Assembly (NCBI RefSeq): GCF_002834225.1 | Contig: NZ_NNSR01000026.1 | Location: 112,428 to 176,427 of the forward strand | Origin: Ruminococcus bromii | GTDB taxonomy: Bacteria; Bacillota; Clostridia; Oscillospirales; Acutalibacteraceae | Direction of reading: 5' to 3' | Length of the DNA: 64,000 bases | Shown: one piece after another, positions 32,742 to 41,850 of the stretch | Position numbering within the stretch: the stretch's first letter is position 1 | Layout: every line of letters begins with the position of its first letter | The notes under the pieces: generated by a model | Told to the model about the DNA's origin: nothing | The model's input: the letters and a program-made list of their open reading frames with translations, nothing else | Databases searched by the model: none | Made by a program: the position numbers and the translations under genes

Positions 32742-33401
32742 CTATCTAAATAATTCCATATCTGCGTTGTAGAGGTCATTTCTTGTGATGTCGGTATCAC
32801 AGGAAACCAAAAAACGGTTTTCAAAAGCTGATATAAGCAGATTCGGGTTTACATTGTCGGAACTGCCTGCCGACAAAACAACATCAAGTTCTGCAAAGTC
32901 GAACTTATCGGTTACTGCAAAGCTCTTTATACCCTGTTTTATGTCAACGGTTTTTATGTCTTTTTTTGATTTCTTTTCAATTTCAATACTTTCGCTTGCA
33001 AGCAGTTCTTTAAACTGTTCGCATATTGTATGGGAATTTTCGCTGTCACAGGAAATCTTGATTGTAAATGATGCAAAAGCAATCTTTCCGGCTTTCATAA
33101 CAGGTTCCGTTACATCAAACACACGAAGCCCTCTTGGCAGACAGCCGTTAAGTCTTGAAATAATTTTTTCAAATGGGAAGTTATCATCCTCAAGCTTGAC
33201 ATCCATACATTCATTCACACCTCTGAAACCGAGCGAAAGCGGCAACGGGAATGTTGCAAACGGATGTGGGTTAAATCCTTCTGTATGCCAGATAGGGATT
33301 TTGCTCTTGTGCAATGCACGGAGCATACATCGATTGAGGTCAAGGTGCGAAATATAGCGACATTCAAAATCTTTTTTAAACCATATTCTTACGCTTTTCA
33401 A
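32742..33401 (-). CDS. TIGR03936/DUF2344 radical SAM-associated protein
   Basis: About 219 aa. The start KSVRIWFKKDFECRYISHLDL, then IPIWHTEGFNPHPFATFPLPL and LSLGFRG, are characteristic of DUF2344, which in many bacteria is fused to or follows the TIGR03960 B12/radical SAM protein. Its role is not known; ribosome- or tRNA-linked chemistry has been suspected from gene order. The frame extends to 33431 inside the previous gene; I propose the TTG at 33401 (GGAAAGGG about eight bases upstream), with GTG 33410 as an alternative. Confidence 0.8.
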   Translation of the reverse strand: MKSVRIWFKKDFECRYISHLDLNRCMLRALHKSKIPIWHTEGFNPHPFATFPLPLSLGFRGVNECMDVKLEDDNFPFEKIISRLNGCLPRGLRVFDVTEPVMKAGKIAFASFTIKISCDSENSHTICEQFKELLASESIEIEKKSKKDIKTVDIKQGIKSFAVTDKFDFAELDVVLSAGSSDNVNPNLLISAFENRFLVSCDTDITRNDLYNADMELFR

Positions 33402-35232
33402 AACACACACCCTTTCCGTATTTAGCCGCACCGCAGTTGTTGCATTTCAGTCTGCAATGCGGTGTTGTTGTATCTGCGTACGCTTTTTTACATTCTCTGA
33501 TAAGGAAATCCTTAGTTACGCCGTAGTCGATATGATCCCACGGAAGAATTTCATCAAAACTTCTGTGTCTGTTTGCATAAAATGACGGATCAACACCGCA
33601 TTCATCAAAGAGTTCAAGCCACCTTTCAAGACTGAAACAATCATTCCAACCGTCAAAATGAAAACCTCTTTCACATGCAAGTTCCATAACCTTACAGAGT
33701 TTTCTGTCACCTCTTGCAAATACTGCTTCAAGGTAGCTTGTATCGGCATCGTGATAGTTAAACTGAATTTTTCTTGTTGTAATACTGTCCTTGATGTGCT
33801 GTTGCTTTTCATGAAGAACAGGGATTGTATCCTGCGGTTCCCATTGAAACGGGGTGAACGGTTTTGGTACAAAAGAGGATGCAGACACGGTTACACGCAC
33901 CGACTTGCCCTTTGGCTTGTCGGGACATTTGTAATATGCATCAACTACAGACTGACCGAGGCCGGCAATTGCGGCGACATCGTCCATTGTTTCGGTAGGC
34001 AGACCAATCATAAAATAGAGTTTTACCGTAGTCCAGCCGCCTGCAAATGCAGTTGTGCAAGTCTGCAAAAGTTCATCTTCACGAACATTTTTATTGATAA
34101 CATCACGCATACGCTGACTGCCTGCCTCCGGAGCAAAGGTAAGTCCGCTCTTGCGTACGGTTTTAATCTTATTCATAATGTCATCTGTAAAGCCGTCAAC
34201 ACGCAGTGACGGAAGTGAAATGCTGACTTTTTCGTCTTTGCTCCACTCATTCAGCTTGTCAAGCAACGGTACAATCTGACTGTAGTCACTTGAACTGAGT
34301 GAAGATAGCGAAACTTCATCGTAACCCGTGTTATCACATAATGCTCTGCATTGTTTATTTATAGTTTCGGGAGATTTTTCACGGACAGGACGGTAAATCA
34401 TACCTGCCTGACAGAAACGGCAGCCTCTTATACAGCCACGGAAAATTTCCTGAACCGCTCTGTCATGAACTATCTCAACGAGCGGAACTACAAAATTATC
34501 AGGATAGAACGACTTGTCCATATCAAGCATAATACGCTTGTGGATTTTAGCGGGAGCATCTCCTTTTGGAGTGAATGACTTGATTGTGCCGTCCTCGTTA
34601 TATGTTACATCATAGAGTGCCGGAACGTATACACCCTCAATTTTAGATGAGAGTTCTAGAAACTCCTGTTTTGATTTACCCTCAGCTCTGCACCTTCTGA
34701 AAAGTTCAATAACCTCAAGGTCAACCTCTTCTCCCTCACCGATGAAGAAAATATCGACAAAATCTGCAATCGGCTCGGGGTTGCAGGCACACGGTCCGCC
34801 TGCAACTACTATGTTTTTAAGTTCTTTTCTGTCACAGCTTTTAATCGGCACACCCGAAAGCCTGAGCATATTGAGCATATTTGTAAAGCTGAGTTCATAC
34901 TGGAGAGTGAAACCGATAAAGTCAAAATCGGACACGGGATCTCCGCTTTCAAGCGCATAAAGCGGAATATTGTGTTTTATCATCTCTTCTTCCATATCAA
35001 CCCATGGGGCAAAAACTCTTTCGCACCAAATGTACGGCACAGCGTTCATAAGGCTGTAAAGAATTTTCATTCCGAGATGGGACATACCTACCTCATAGGT
35101 ATCGGGAAAGCAGAAGGCAAATCTGCAATCTACTTTCTTTTTATCCTTGATTACTTCGTTGAGTTCACCGCCGACATATCTGCCGGGTTTTTGAACCTTC
35201 AGAAGTAATTTTTCAACTTCTTTGCTGACCAT
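33376..35232 (-). CDS. TIGR03960 radical SAM protein with B12-binding-like domain
   Basis: A 618 aa enzyme: N-terminal B12-binding-like fold (~1-180, FCFPDTYEVGMSHLGMKILY), radical SAM core with FRGCIRGCRFC (CxxxCxxC, ~residue 265), and a C-terminal DUF2344-adjacent region ending with HCRLKCNNCGAAKYGKGVC, a CxxC pair that may bind another metal. The family is widespread, its product unknown. It is first in a three-gene operon and its end overlaps the DUF2344 gene. Confidence 0.88.
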   Translation of the reverse strand: MVSKEVEKLLLKVQKPGRYVGGELNEVIKDKKKVDCRFAFCFPDTYEVGMSHLGMKILYSLMNAVPYIWCERVFAPWVDMEEEMIKHNIPLYALESGDPVSDFDFIGFTLQYELSFTNMLNMLRLSGVPIKSCDRKELKNIVVAGGPCACNPEPIADFVDIFFIGEGEEVDLEVIELFRRCRAEGKSKQEFLELSSKIEGVYVPALYDVTYNEDGTIKSFTPKGDAPAKIHKRIMLDMDKSFYPDNFVVPLVEIVHDRAVQEIFRGCIRGCRFCQAGMIYRPVREKSPETINKQCRALCDNTGYDEVSLSSLSSSDYSQIVPLLDKLNEWSKDEKVSISLPSLRVDGFTDDIMNKIKTVRKSGLTFAPEAGSQRMRDVINKNVREDELLQTCTTAFAGGWTTVKLYFMIGLPTETMDDVAAIAGLGQSVVDAYYKCPDKPKGKSVRVTVSASSFVPKPFTPFQWEPQDTIPVLHEKQQHIKDSITTRKIQFNYHDADTSYLEAVFARGDRKLCKVMELACERGFHFDGWNDCFSLERWLELFDECGVDPSFYANRHRSFDEILPWDHIDYGVTKDFLIRECKKAYADTTTPHCRLKCNNCGAAKYGKGVCFEKRKNMV

Positions 35233-35244
35233 AGAAATCCTCCG

Positions 35245-35853
35245 TCAGTAGTAGCCGTTGTTTCTGAACAAAAGTGACGCAATGAGATATATACACACAA
35301 ACAACAGCGAAAAATTATATTTTGAATTTAGCAAGACCGTAAAGCCGAGTACCGTCAGCGGAAAAAGAATTATAAGAGCAGTTATATTTATAATTCTTTC
35401 GGCTGATTTTCCCGAGAATTTTCCGCACAGAATAACATACATAAGCTGTCCGCCGTCAAGCGACATAACCGGCAGCATATTAAAAAGCCCTGTGCAGAGA
35501 TTCGCCATGGCAATCGGCAATAAAAATTCACTATTACATAAGTATAACAGATAAAACAGAATAAAACAAATGAAATTGACTAAAGGTCCGAAAAAAATTA
35601 TAAAAATGTTCTGACAGGTTGTGTTTAACTGCCTTGAAGAGTTGATAATCTTGATTTCAAACAGCGAAATTTTGATTTTACCAGGCGGAGATTTACAAAT
35701 GAGCATTGCAAAAAGATGACCGCATTCATGAATAATCACAGCCATAATGCAACATAGAAATTCTAAAAATATGTTCAGTATCACACATATTGCCCCAAGA
35801 CAAATGAGTGAATACGAAACCGTAAAATCAATGTTCAGCAGACGAAACTTCAT
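35245..35853 (-). CDS. M50 site-2-type protease (SpoIVFB-like)
   Basis: A 202 aa intramembrane zinc protease with six or so helices: HECGH (HExxH, ~residue 43), GPLVNF and LDGGQLMYV (~132; the Asp ligand). This is the SpoIVFB/S2P family; SpoIVFB cleaves pro-sigma-K in the mother cell. Its start overlaps the upstream gene (35828) by 26 bases without an obvious ribosome site, so translation is likely coupled. With bofA and spoIVB also in the window, a sporulation role is plausible. Other M50 roles are possible; no CBS or PDZ domain is present. Confidence 0.78.
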   Translation of the reverse strand: MKFRLLNIDFTVSYSLICLGAICVILNIFLEFLCCIMAVIIHECGHLFAMLICKSPPGKIKISLFEIKIINSSRQLNTTCQNIFIIFFGPLVNFICFILFYLLYLCNSEFLLPIAMANLCTGLFNMLPVMSLDGGQLMYVILCGKFSGKSAERIINITALIILFPLTVLGFTVLLNSKYNFSLLFVCIYLIASLLFRNNGYY

Positions 35854-36208
35854 CGCTTGTTGCAGTAAACAGATTTGATAAATCTATTTTATTATCGCCC
35901 GTATCAAAAACAACGGATTTTTCAAGGTTTGAATAGTACCATTCCCGTGTTGCGGCATAGACCTCACCGCCGAATAAATTAAGCAAAAAAGCCGCAAGAG
36001 CTATAATAATACAACACACAAGTTGAATTGTTATCACAAGCTGTTTCGGAGAATTTTTCTTTTCATCACTATTTTCAGCCGATAAAGAGTTCACATCTTC
36101 CTCACCTGAATCAAGCTCCTCCGATACCTTCGGGTATTCCGAATACGAAACAGATTTCCAGTCATCGTCATATGTAATGGTATTTCTGTCATCATTATTT
36201 TCTGTCAA
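35828..36208 (-). CDS. Single-helix membrane protein partner of the M50 protease
   Basis: About 126 aa: acidic cytoplasmic part (TENNDDRNTITYDDDWKSVS), one membrane helix (~residues 60-80) and a ~45 residue external tail (VVFDTGDNKIDLSNLF). It holds the place of SpoIVFA before SpoIVFB but has no SpoIVFA peptidase-like domain. The start is uncertain: GTG at 36217 lies inside the hairpin stem, while the TTG at 36208 uses GAGGTG as its ribosome site and is preferred. That site is in the stem of a terminator-like hairpin (36215-36243), which may limit translation. Confidence 0.55.
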   Translation of the reverse strand: MTENNDDRNTITYDDDWKSVSYSEYPKVSEELDSGEEDVNSLSAENSDEKKNSPKQLVITIQLVCCIIIALAAFLLNLFGGEVYAATREWYYSNLEKSVVFDTGDNKIDLSNLFTATSDEVSSAEH

Positions 36209-36243
36209 AAAAATCACCTCAATGCAATATATGCAATGAGGTG
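36206..36243 (-). promoter_or_regulatory. Hairpin acting as MATE terminator and covering the next ribosome site
   Basis: CACCTCATTGCATATATTGC continues to TGAGGTG: a 29-base near-perfect palindrome (36215-36243) followed on the minus strand by T7 (36207-36213). It ends the MATE gene, yet its 3' arm is the GAGGTG ribosome site of the downstream gene, which the CACCTC arm would mask. Confidence 0.7.
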
Positions 36244-36259
36244 AACAAATTTAACTGCA

Positions 36260-37642
36260 TCATTCAATCTTTTGGTCAAGTCTTTTAAAATCGCCTTTTG
36301 TAAGGTTGACAAAAAATGCAATTGCAAGCATTAACGAGAAAAATTCCGCAATCGGGAATGCATACCATACGGCTGTATAATCAAACACCATAGAAAGCAC
36401 CCACGCAATCGGAAGAATGAGTACAAGCTGACGACAGAATGACATAATAAGACTGCGCAGTCCCTTTCCGACTGCCTGAAAAAGTGTTGTAAAGATAATG
36501 CCGGCAGCGGCAGGAATAAAGCAAAGGCTGATGATTCTGAATGCAGGGACACCGATATCCATAATATCCTGTGTGCCGCCAAACATAGCAATAAGCTGTT
36601 CGGGGATTGTCCACATAAGAATTGTGCCGACCGCCATAATAATTACGCCAATGATGATGCCACGCTTTAAAGCGGAATACATTCTCTTTTTCTTTCTTGC
36701 ACCGTAGTTATAACCGATAATCGGCATTACGCCCTGATTGAGTCCGAAACAAGGCATGAATACAAAGCTCTGTAATTTATAATATATACCGAGAACAGTA
36801 ACGGCAGCCTCCGAAACAGCAAGAATTGCATTGAGTCCGATAATCATAACGGAACCTATTGACTGCATAATTACTGACGGAAAGCCTACAACATAGATAG
36901 ATTTTAATGTAGAACCATTCAATTTGAAATGTTTGAACGAAACTTTAACTTCGTTATTCTTAAAGAAAAGAATGCAAAGGCAGAAAACCATACCGCAGAA
37001 TTGACCGAATACAGTAGCAATTGCCGCACCAAGAACACCGAGTTCGGGGAAAATTCCTATACCGAAAATCAGGAGCGGGTCAAAAATAATATTTACAATT
37101 GCACCGAAAAGCTGGGATAACATCGGGAATATCATATTGCCTGTTGCCTGAAGCGTTTTTTCAATCATAATCTGTACAATTGAAAAGAACGAGAAGCAAA
37201 GTACAACCGTCAGATACTGGATTCCGTAATTTAGAATAGCCTCATTCTGCGTGTACATTGCCATAAACGGGCGAACCGCAAAAAGTCCGAGCAATAAAAA
37301 TATTACATAATTAAAAATACAGGTTACAAAACCGTGAGTTGCTCCGTCGTTTGCCTGAACAAAATTTTTCTCACCTAATTTTCTTGAAACAAACGAGTTT
37401 ACACCGACTGCCGTACCGGCTGCAAACGCAATCAAAAGCATTTGCAGAGGATACGCAAGCGAAGTTGCGGTCAGTCCGTCTGCGTCATAGTTGCCGATAA
37501 AAATACTGTCAACAACATTATACATTGCCTGAATTGTCATTGAAAAAATTGCAGGCAGACTCATTGTCAGAATTAGCCTTGTCATTGGCATAGTTCCCAT
37601 TTTGTTTTCATGGGGCTTTACTGAATTTTCCATATTTCCCAT
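36260..37642 (-). CDS. MATE-family multidrug/cation antiporter
   Basis: A 460 aa protein with 12 membrane helices in two bundles. Helix 1 carries SLPAIFSMTIQAMYNVVDSI, and GAAIATVFGQFCGMVF marks the loop near the two-fold centre. MATE pumps use Na+ or H+ gradients to export drugs or metabolites. Frames reach 37717, but the ATG at 37642 has AAAGGAATCAGT before it, 31 bases after the VanZ gene ends. The partner regulator is not visible. Confidence 0.88.
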   Translation of the reverse strand: MGNMENSVKPHENKMGTMPMTRLILTMSLPAIFSMTIQAMYNVVDSIFIGNYDADGLTATSLAYPLQMLLIAFAAGTAVGVNSFVSRKLGEKNFVQANDGATHGFVTCIFNYVIFLLLGLFAVRPFMAMYTQNEAILNYGIQYLTVVLCFSFFSIVQIMIEKTLQATGNMIFPMLSQLFGAIVNIIFDPLLIFGIGIFPELGVLGAAIATVFGQFCGMVFCLCILFFKNNEVKVSFKHFKLNGSTLKSIYVVGFPSVIMQSIGSVMIIGLNAILAVSEAAVTVLGIYYKLQSFVFMPCFGLNQGVMPIIGYNYGARKKKRMYSALKRGIIIGVIIMAVGTILMWTIPEQLIAMFGGTQDIMDIGVPAFRIISLCFIPAAAGIIFTTLFQAVGKGLRSLIMSFCRQLVLILPIAWVLSMVFDYTAVWYAFPIAEFFSLMLAIAFFVNLTKGDFKRLDQKIE

Positions 37643-37673
37643 ACTGATTCCTTTCTTATTCGCATACATATAG

Positions 37674-38144
37674 TTAGTTGATCTTTCGTATCTTCCTGTA
37701 AATCCAAAATGCAACAAGCATTACAGCCGTACCAAGCAACACACCGAAAAAGTCAATCCACATATCGCTCACCTGTCCCGATCTTCCCTCAATCCCAAGC
37801 TGAATTGTTTCATCAACAAAACAGGTAAACAGTCCGATAGAAACGGTGTAGGGTACAAATTTTATCGGCTTGATTCGGTCAAATGAATAGGCACATGAAC
37901 AGAGCAATGCTCCCAGAACGGTATATTCCGTAAAATGAGCAATCTTTCTGATTATGTGGTCCGAAAGATTCGGATCGATTCCGAAAAATTTCAAAATTAC
38001 TGTGACAAAATCAAGGACGCTTTCACTCTCTTGTGCCGACTCAACTGACGGCATTGAAGAATGAATAAACGCAAATGCAATCACTGACGCGGTCAAAACA
38101 AACATAATTATTCTGAATCGCATTGAACAGGAATTCGTTTTCAT
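37674..38144 (-). CDS. VanZ-like family protein
   Basis: A 156 aa membrane protein with four helices and the VanZ pattern: KIAHFTEYTVLGALLC, then FVDETIQLGIEGRSGQVSDMWID (~110-130) and GVLLGTA. VanZ gives low-level teicoplanin resistance in Enterococcus, but most VanZ-like proteins have no defined function in envelope physiology. A GGAGTG site precedes the ATG at 38144. Upstream of the MATE gene in the same direction. Confidence 0.85.
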   Translation of the reverse strand: MKTNSCSMRFRIIMFVLTASVIAFAFIHSSMPSVESAQESESVLDFVTVILKFFGIDPNLSDHIIRKIAHFTEYTVLGALLCSCAYSFDRIKPIKFVPYTVSIGLFTCFVDETIQLGIEGRSGQVSDMWIDFFGVLLGTAVMLVAFWIYRKIRKIN

Positions 38145-38272
38145 CAAATCACTCCATAATATATTTTACAGATTATTCAGTCAATGTCAACTTTTGAATA
38201 ATTATTTATCATAATGTACAAATAAATCAAATTTTAAGGCTTTATTATGGAAGATTTTATCTTGCTCAAATA

Positions 38273-38301
38273 TTGAAAAAAACTTTTAAATCTGTTATAC
38301 T
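38273..38301 (+). promoter_or_regulatory. Promoter of the small multidrug export gene
   Basis: TTGAAA (38273-38278), 17 bp, TATACT (38296-38301), about 40 bp before the ATG. Confidence 0.72.
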
Positions 38302-38340
38302 TATCAGGTATTGGCAAAATATAATTTCTAAGGAGCAAAT

Positions 38341-38817
38341 ATGTGGTATTTAATAGTATTTTTTATTTCAATGGTTCCGATAGTAGAAATCAGAGGTGCT
38401 GTGCCTGTTGCGGTTGCAAATGACTTAAATCTTTTTTGGACATATGTAATCTGCATTTTAGGCAATATGCTCCCGGTTCCGATTATCTACCTCTTTGCAA
38501 GAAAGGTTCTTGTTTGGGGTTCTGACAAGAAGTTTATCGGCAGATTCTTTTCTTTCTGTCTTGAAAAAGGCGAAAAAGGCGGCAGAAAACTTGAGGCAAA
38601 AGCAGGCAACGGAATGTTTGTTGCACTTATGCTTTTCGTAGGCATCCCTCTTCCCGGCACAGGCGCATGGACAGGAACACTTGCGGCAAGTATTCTTGAC
38701 CTCGGATTTAAGAAAAGCGTTATAGCCGTTATGTGCGGTGTTGTTATCGCAGGCATTATAATGGGTATCGGTTCGGTACTTGTAGCAAACGGAATCAACT
38801 TTATTTTTGCTCCGTAA
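38341..38817 (+). CDS. Small multidrug export family membrane protein (COG2426)
   Basis: A 158 aa protein with four helices. MVPIVEIRGAVPVAVA near the start and GIPLPGTGAWTGTLAA in the middle are the signature repeats of this family, with re-entrant loops like DedA. Annotated as 'small multidrug exporter', although transport has not been shown for most. AAGGAGCAAAT lies before the ATG; a terminator follows, so it is a single-gene unit before the flavoprotein pair. Confidence 0.85.
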   Translation: MWYLIVFFISMVPIVEIRGAVPVAVANDLNLFWTYVICILGNMLPVPIIYLFARKVLVWGSDKKFIGRFFSFCLEKGEKGGRKLEAKAGNGMFVALMLFVGIPLPGTGAWTGTLAASILDLGFKKSVIAVMCGVVIAGIIMGIGSVLVANGINFIFAP

Positions 38818-38825
38818 ATAATTTT

Positions 38826-38851
38826 GGGCAGCACATCGCTGCCCTTATTTT
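38826..38851 (+). terminator. Terminator of the small export gene
   Basis: A perfect 7 bp stem GGGCAGC / GCTGCCC, loop ACATC, then TTATTTTTT. Confidence 0.85.
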
Positions 38852-38867
38852 TTGGTGAATTTATAAA

Positions 38868-40100
38868 ATGGAAAAGAAACATATATATGACGCAATTATA
38901 ATCGGCGGCGGTGCATCGGGACTTCTGTGTGCAATCACAGCAAAGAAACATGACCGTTCAAAGAAAATTGCAATAATCGAAAAAAATGACAGATTAGGCA
39001 AAAAGCTGATGTCAACAGGCAACGGCAGATGCAACCTGACAAATCACTGTATATCCCCCGATAAATATGTCGGTTCATTCAAAAAGCAAAGCGAGAAGAT
39101 TTTTGAAAGATTCAGCGGTGATGAGATGGCGAATATTTTTAAAGATTTAGGTCTTTTAAGCTTTCACGATAACGAGGGCAGATACTACCCGATAAGCAAA
39201 CACGCCGCATCTGTTCTGGATGTTCTGCGCTTACAGGTTGAAACACTCGGAATAGATGTTTTCACGGAACAGAATGTCAATTCTATAAAAAAATTTTCAA
39301 ACGGTTTTAAAATTTCATCTGATGACAGCGAGAAAAAGTACGATTTCATATGTAACAAGCTTGTGATTGCAAACGGTTCAAAAGCCGCTCCTAAGCTTGG
39401 CGGAAATGCAAGTGCAATTGATTATCTTAAAAATTTCGGTCACAAGGTTGTTTCGTTCTCCCCTGCTTTATGCCCTGTTAAGGTTAAAAGCGATGTTCTG
39501 AAAATATTAAAAGGTCTAAGAGTTACGGGCAAGGCACAGTTATACGGTGAACACGGTCGATTAATCAAGGAAGAAACAGGCGAAATTCAATTTACCGAGA
39601 ATTCGCTGTCGGGAATTTGTGTATTCAATCTTTCATTGTTTGCTAAACCGAACGACAAAATAGTGCTTGATTTATTGCCCGATTATTCGGAAAATGAGCT
39701 GATTAAAATAATCAGACAACATATATCATTGTTTTCTGATTTGCCGTGTGAACAGCTTTTGACAGGGATTTTTCAGAAGAGAATCGGACAGGCAATTCTG
39801 AAAATCAGCCGAGTTGATTTGTCAAAGATTTGTTCCAAGCTTTCAAAGGACGAAGTATCAGGAATTTGCAAAACAATAAAATCGATGTCATTTACAGTAA
39901 GCGGAAAAGAAGATTTTTCACACGCACAATGTGCTTTGGGCGGTGTTTTAGGCAAAGAAATTGACGAAAACACTATGATGAGTAAAATTGTGAAAAATCT
40001 TTTTGTATGCGGTGAGGCGATTGACATTTGCGGTGAATGCGGAGGATTTAATCTTCATTTTGCATTTGCCGGCGGAATTATTGCAGGAGAAAATTTATGA
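38868..40100 (+). CDS. HI0933/BaiN-type FAD/NAD(P)-dependent oxidoreductase
   Basis: A 410 aa flavoprotein. N-terminal dinucleotide fold AIIIGGGASGLLCAITA, IIEKNDRLGKKLMSTGNGRCN (the family's GNGRCN motif, ~residue 52), and C-terminal CGEAIDICGECGGFNLHFAFAGG. The family acts on unsaturated or CoA-linked substrates (BaiN) or is unassigned. Ends in a 4-base ATGA overlap with the next flavoprotein, so both are made together; both read as electron-transfer or reductase enzymes. The ribosome site (TGGTGAATT) is weak. Confidence 0.88.
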   Translation: MEKKHIYDAIIIGGGASGLLCAITAKKHDRSKKIAIIEKNDRLGKKLMSTGNGRCNLTNHCISPDKYVGSFKKQSEKIFERFSGDEMANIFKDLGLLSFHDNEGRYYPISKHAASVLDVLRLQVETLGIDVFTEQNVNSIKKFSNGFKISSDDSEKKYDFICNKLVIANGSKAAPKLGGNASAIDYLKNFGHKVVSFSPALCPVKVKSDVLKILKGLRVTGKAQLYGEHGRLIKEETGEIQFTENSLSGICVFNLSLFAKPNDKIVLDLLPDYSENELIKIIRQHISLFSDLPCEQLLTGIFQKRIGQAILKISRVDLSKICSKLSKDEVSGICKTIKSMSFTVSGKEDFSHAQCALGGVLGKEIDENTMMSKIVKNLFVCGEAIDICGECGGFNLHFAFAGGIIAGENL

Positions 40101-41689
40101 TCAGAGTGAATAATATACATTTAAGCCTTGACTACGATGATAAATCGGTTCGCAAGGCAGTGGCTAAACAGCTGAGGATTGAAGAAAAATCCATAAAAAG
40201 CTGTAAGATTTTTCGCAGATCGGTTGACGCAAGAAAAAAGGATAATATCTACTTTCTTACAACCGTTGACGCTGAACTTAATATCAACGAGGAAAAGGTA
40301 TGTAAAAAATGCGGTAACGCTCAAATTGCGAGAAAGTATGAATATAATCAGATGAAATTTGGCAATGCGCCATCCCCCATTGTTGTCGGAGCAGGTCCGG
40401 CTGGATTGTTTGCGGCACTTATTCTGACAAGAAGCGGTGCAAATCCAATTCTTATTGAAAGAGGTCGTGATGTTGACAGGCGAACTGCTGATGTGAACAG
40501 GTTCTGGACAAGCGGTAAGCTTGACATAACTTCAAATGTTCAGTTCGGCGAAGGCGGTGCGGGAACATTTTCTGACGGCAAACTAAATTCAGGTACAAAA
40601 GATATAAGACAACGCAAGGTGCTTGAAGAATTTGTAAGCCACGGCGCACCCGATGAAATTCTCTATAACGCAAAGCCGCATATCGGAACGGATATGCTAA
40701 AAGGCACAATAAAAAATATCCGCAACGAGATTATTGAACTCGGCGGAAGGGTTATGTTTGAAACAAAGCTTGTTTCAATGGCTTTTAGTGATAACAAGCT
40801 GAAATCTATAACTGTTGAAACGGCTAACGGCGATGAAATTATAGAAACAGACAATGTTATTCTTGCAATCGGTCACAGTGCAAGGGATACTTTTGAAATG
40901 CTTTATGATTTAAAATTGCCGATTGAGGCAAAGCCTTTCTCGGTAGGAGCAAGAATTGAACATCTTCGTCAAAAAGTTGATAAGGCACAATACGGCAGAT
41001 TTGCGGGCAACGAAAAACTCGGCTCGGCAAATTATAAACTTAATACGCATCTTGATAACGGACGGGGTGTGTATACATTTTGTATGTGTCCCGGTGGCAT
41101 GGTTGTCAATGCGTCAAGCGAAGAAAACAAACTTTGCACCAATGGTATGAGTGAATTTGCTCGAGATGCCGAAAATTCAAATTCAGCGTTGCTTGTAGGA
41201 ATAAACCCGGATGATTATGAATCTGACCATCCGCTTGCCGGAATGTATTTACAGAGAAAGCTTGAATCAAAAGCATTTGTTGCCGGCGGTGAAAATTATA
41301 ATGCGCCCATACAAAGAGTTGACGATTTTCTTAATAACAGAAAATCCACACATCTCGGTGATGTAAAGCCGAGTATCGGTCCGAATTATGAATTTTCAAA
41401 TCTAAATGAAATTTTTCCCGAATATATCAGCACTTCAATGGCTCAGGGCATTGTAAAAATGGGCAGAATGTTGCACGGCTTTGATGACGGTGACACTGTT
41501 TTGACTGGCGTTGAGAGCAGAAGCTCTTCTCCCGTCAGAATAATGAGAAAAACAGATACACTCGAAAGTGTACTTATTGAAGGACTGTATCCGTGCGGAG
41601 AAGGTGCAGGCTATGCAGGCGGAATTATCTCCGCCGCAGTTGACGGCATTAAATGTGCCGAAAAAATCATTGAAAAATCGAATAGATAA
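40097..41689 (+). CDS. COG2509-type FAD-dependent dehydrogenase
   Basis: A 530 aa flavoprotein with an N-terminal ~85 residue small domain (DDKSVRKAVAKQLRIEEKSI), then SPIVVGAGPAGLFAALILTR as FAD-binding fold, QFGEGGAGTFSDGKLNSGTKD as second motif, and a C-terminal YPCGEGAGYAGGIISAAVDGI. Starts with GGAG eight bases before the ATG, overlapping the upstream gene by 4 bases. Substrate unknown; fused or adjacent redox partners are typical. A very strong terminator follows. Confidence 0.88.
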   Translation: MIRVNNIHLSLDYDDKSVRKAVAKQLRIEEKSIKSCKIFRRSVDARKKDNIYFLTTVDAELNINEEKVCKKCGNAQIARKYEYNQMKFGNAPSPIVVGAGPAGLFAALILTRSGANPILIERGRDVDRRTADVNRFWTSGKLDITSNVQFGEGGAGTFSDGKLNSGTKDIRQRKVLEEFVSHGAPDEILYNAKPHIGTDMLKGTIKNIRNEIIELGGRVMFETKLVSMAFSDNKLKSITVETANGDEIIETDNVILAIGHSARDTFEMLYDLKLPIEAKPFSVGARIEHLRQKVDKAQYGRFAGNEKLGSANYKLNTHLDNGRGVYTFCMCPGGMVVNASSEENKLCTNGMSEFARDAENSNSALLVGINPDDYESDHPLAGMYLQRKLESKAFVAGGENYNAPIQRVDDFLNNRKSTHLGDVKPSIGPNYEFSNLNEIFPEYISTSMAQGIVKMGRMLHGFDDGDTVLTGVESRSSSPVRIMRKTDTLESVLIEGLYPCGEGAGYAGGIISAAVDGIKCAEKIIEKSNR

Positions 41690-41734
41690 ATAAACCGGCA
41701 GAAACTAATCGGATTGTTTACTGCCGGTTTATTT
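41688..41734 (+). terminator. Terminator after the two flavoprotein genes
   Basis: A 14 bp stem AAATAAACCGGCAG / CTGCCGGTTTATTT with a 19 nt loop. Confidence 0.85.
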
Positions 41735-41850
41735 TGTATTGTGATTTCACCAAGAAATAATGCCGCCCCAATATAATGAAAAATCAAAAAGGCAAAAAGC
41801 ACTTAATCAATGGGGCGGCTCTTATATAACTTATATAATCTTATTAAATT

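Noticed and set aside
34351..34578. Plus-strand frames inside the TIGR03960 gene and other large genes
   Set aside because: Shadows of well-supported minus-strand genes, with no ribosome sites or family matches.
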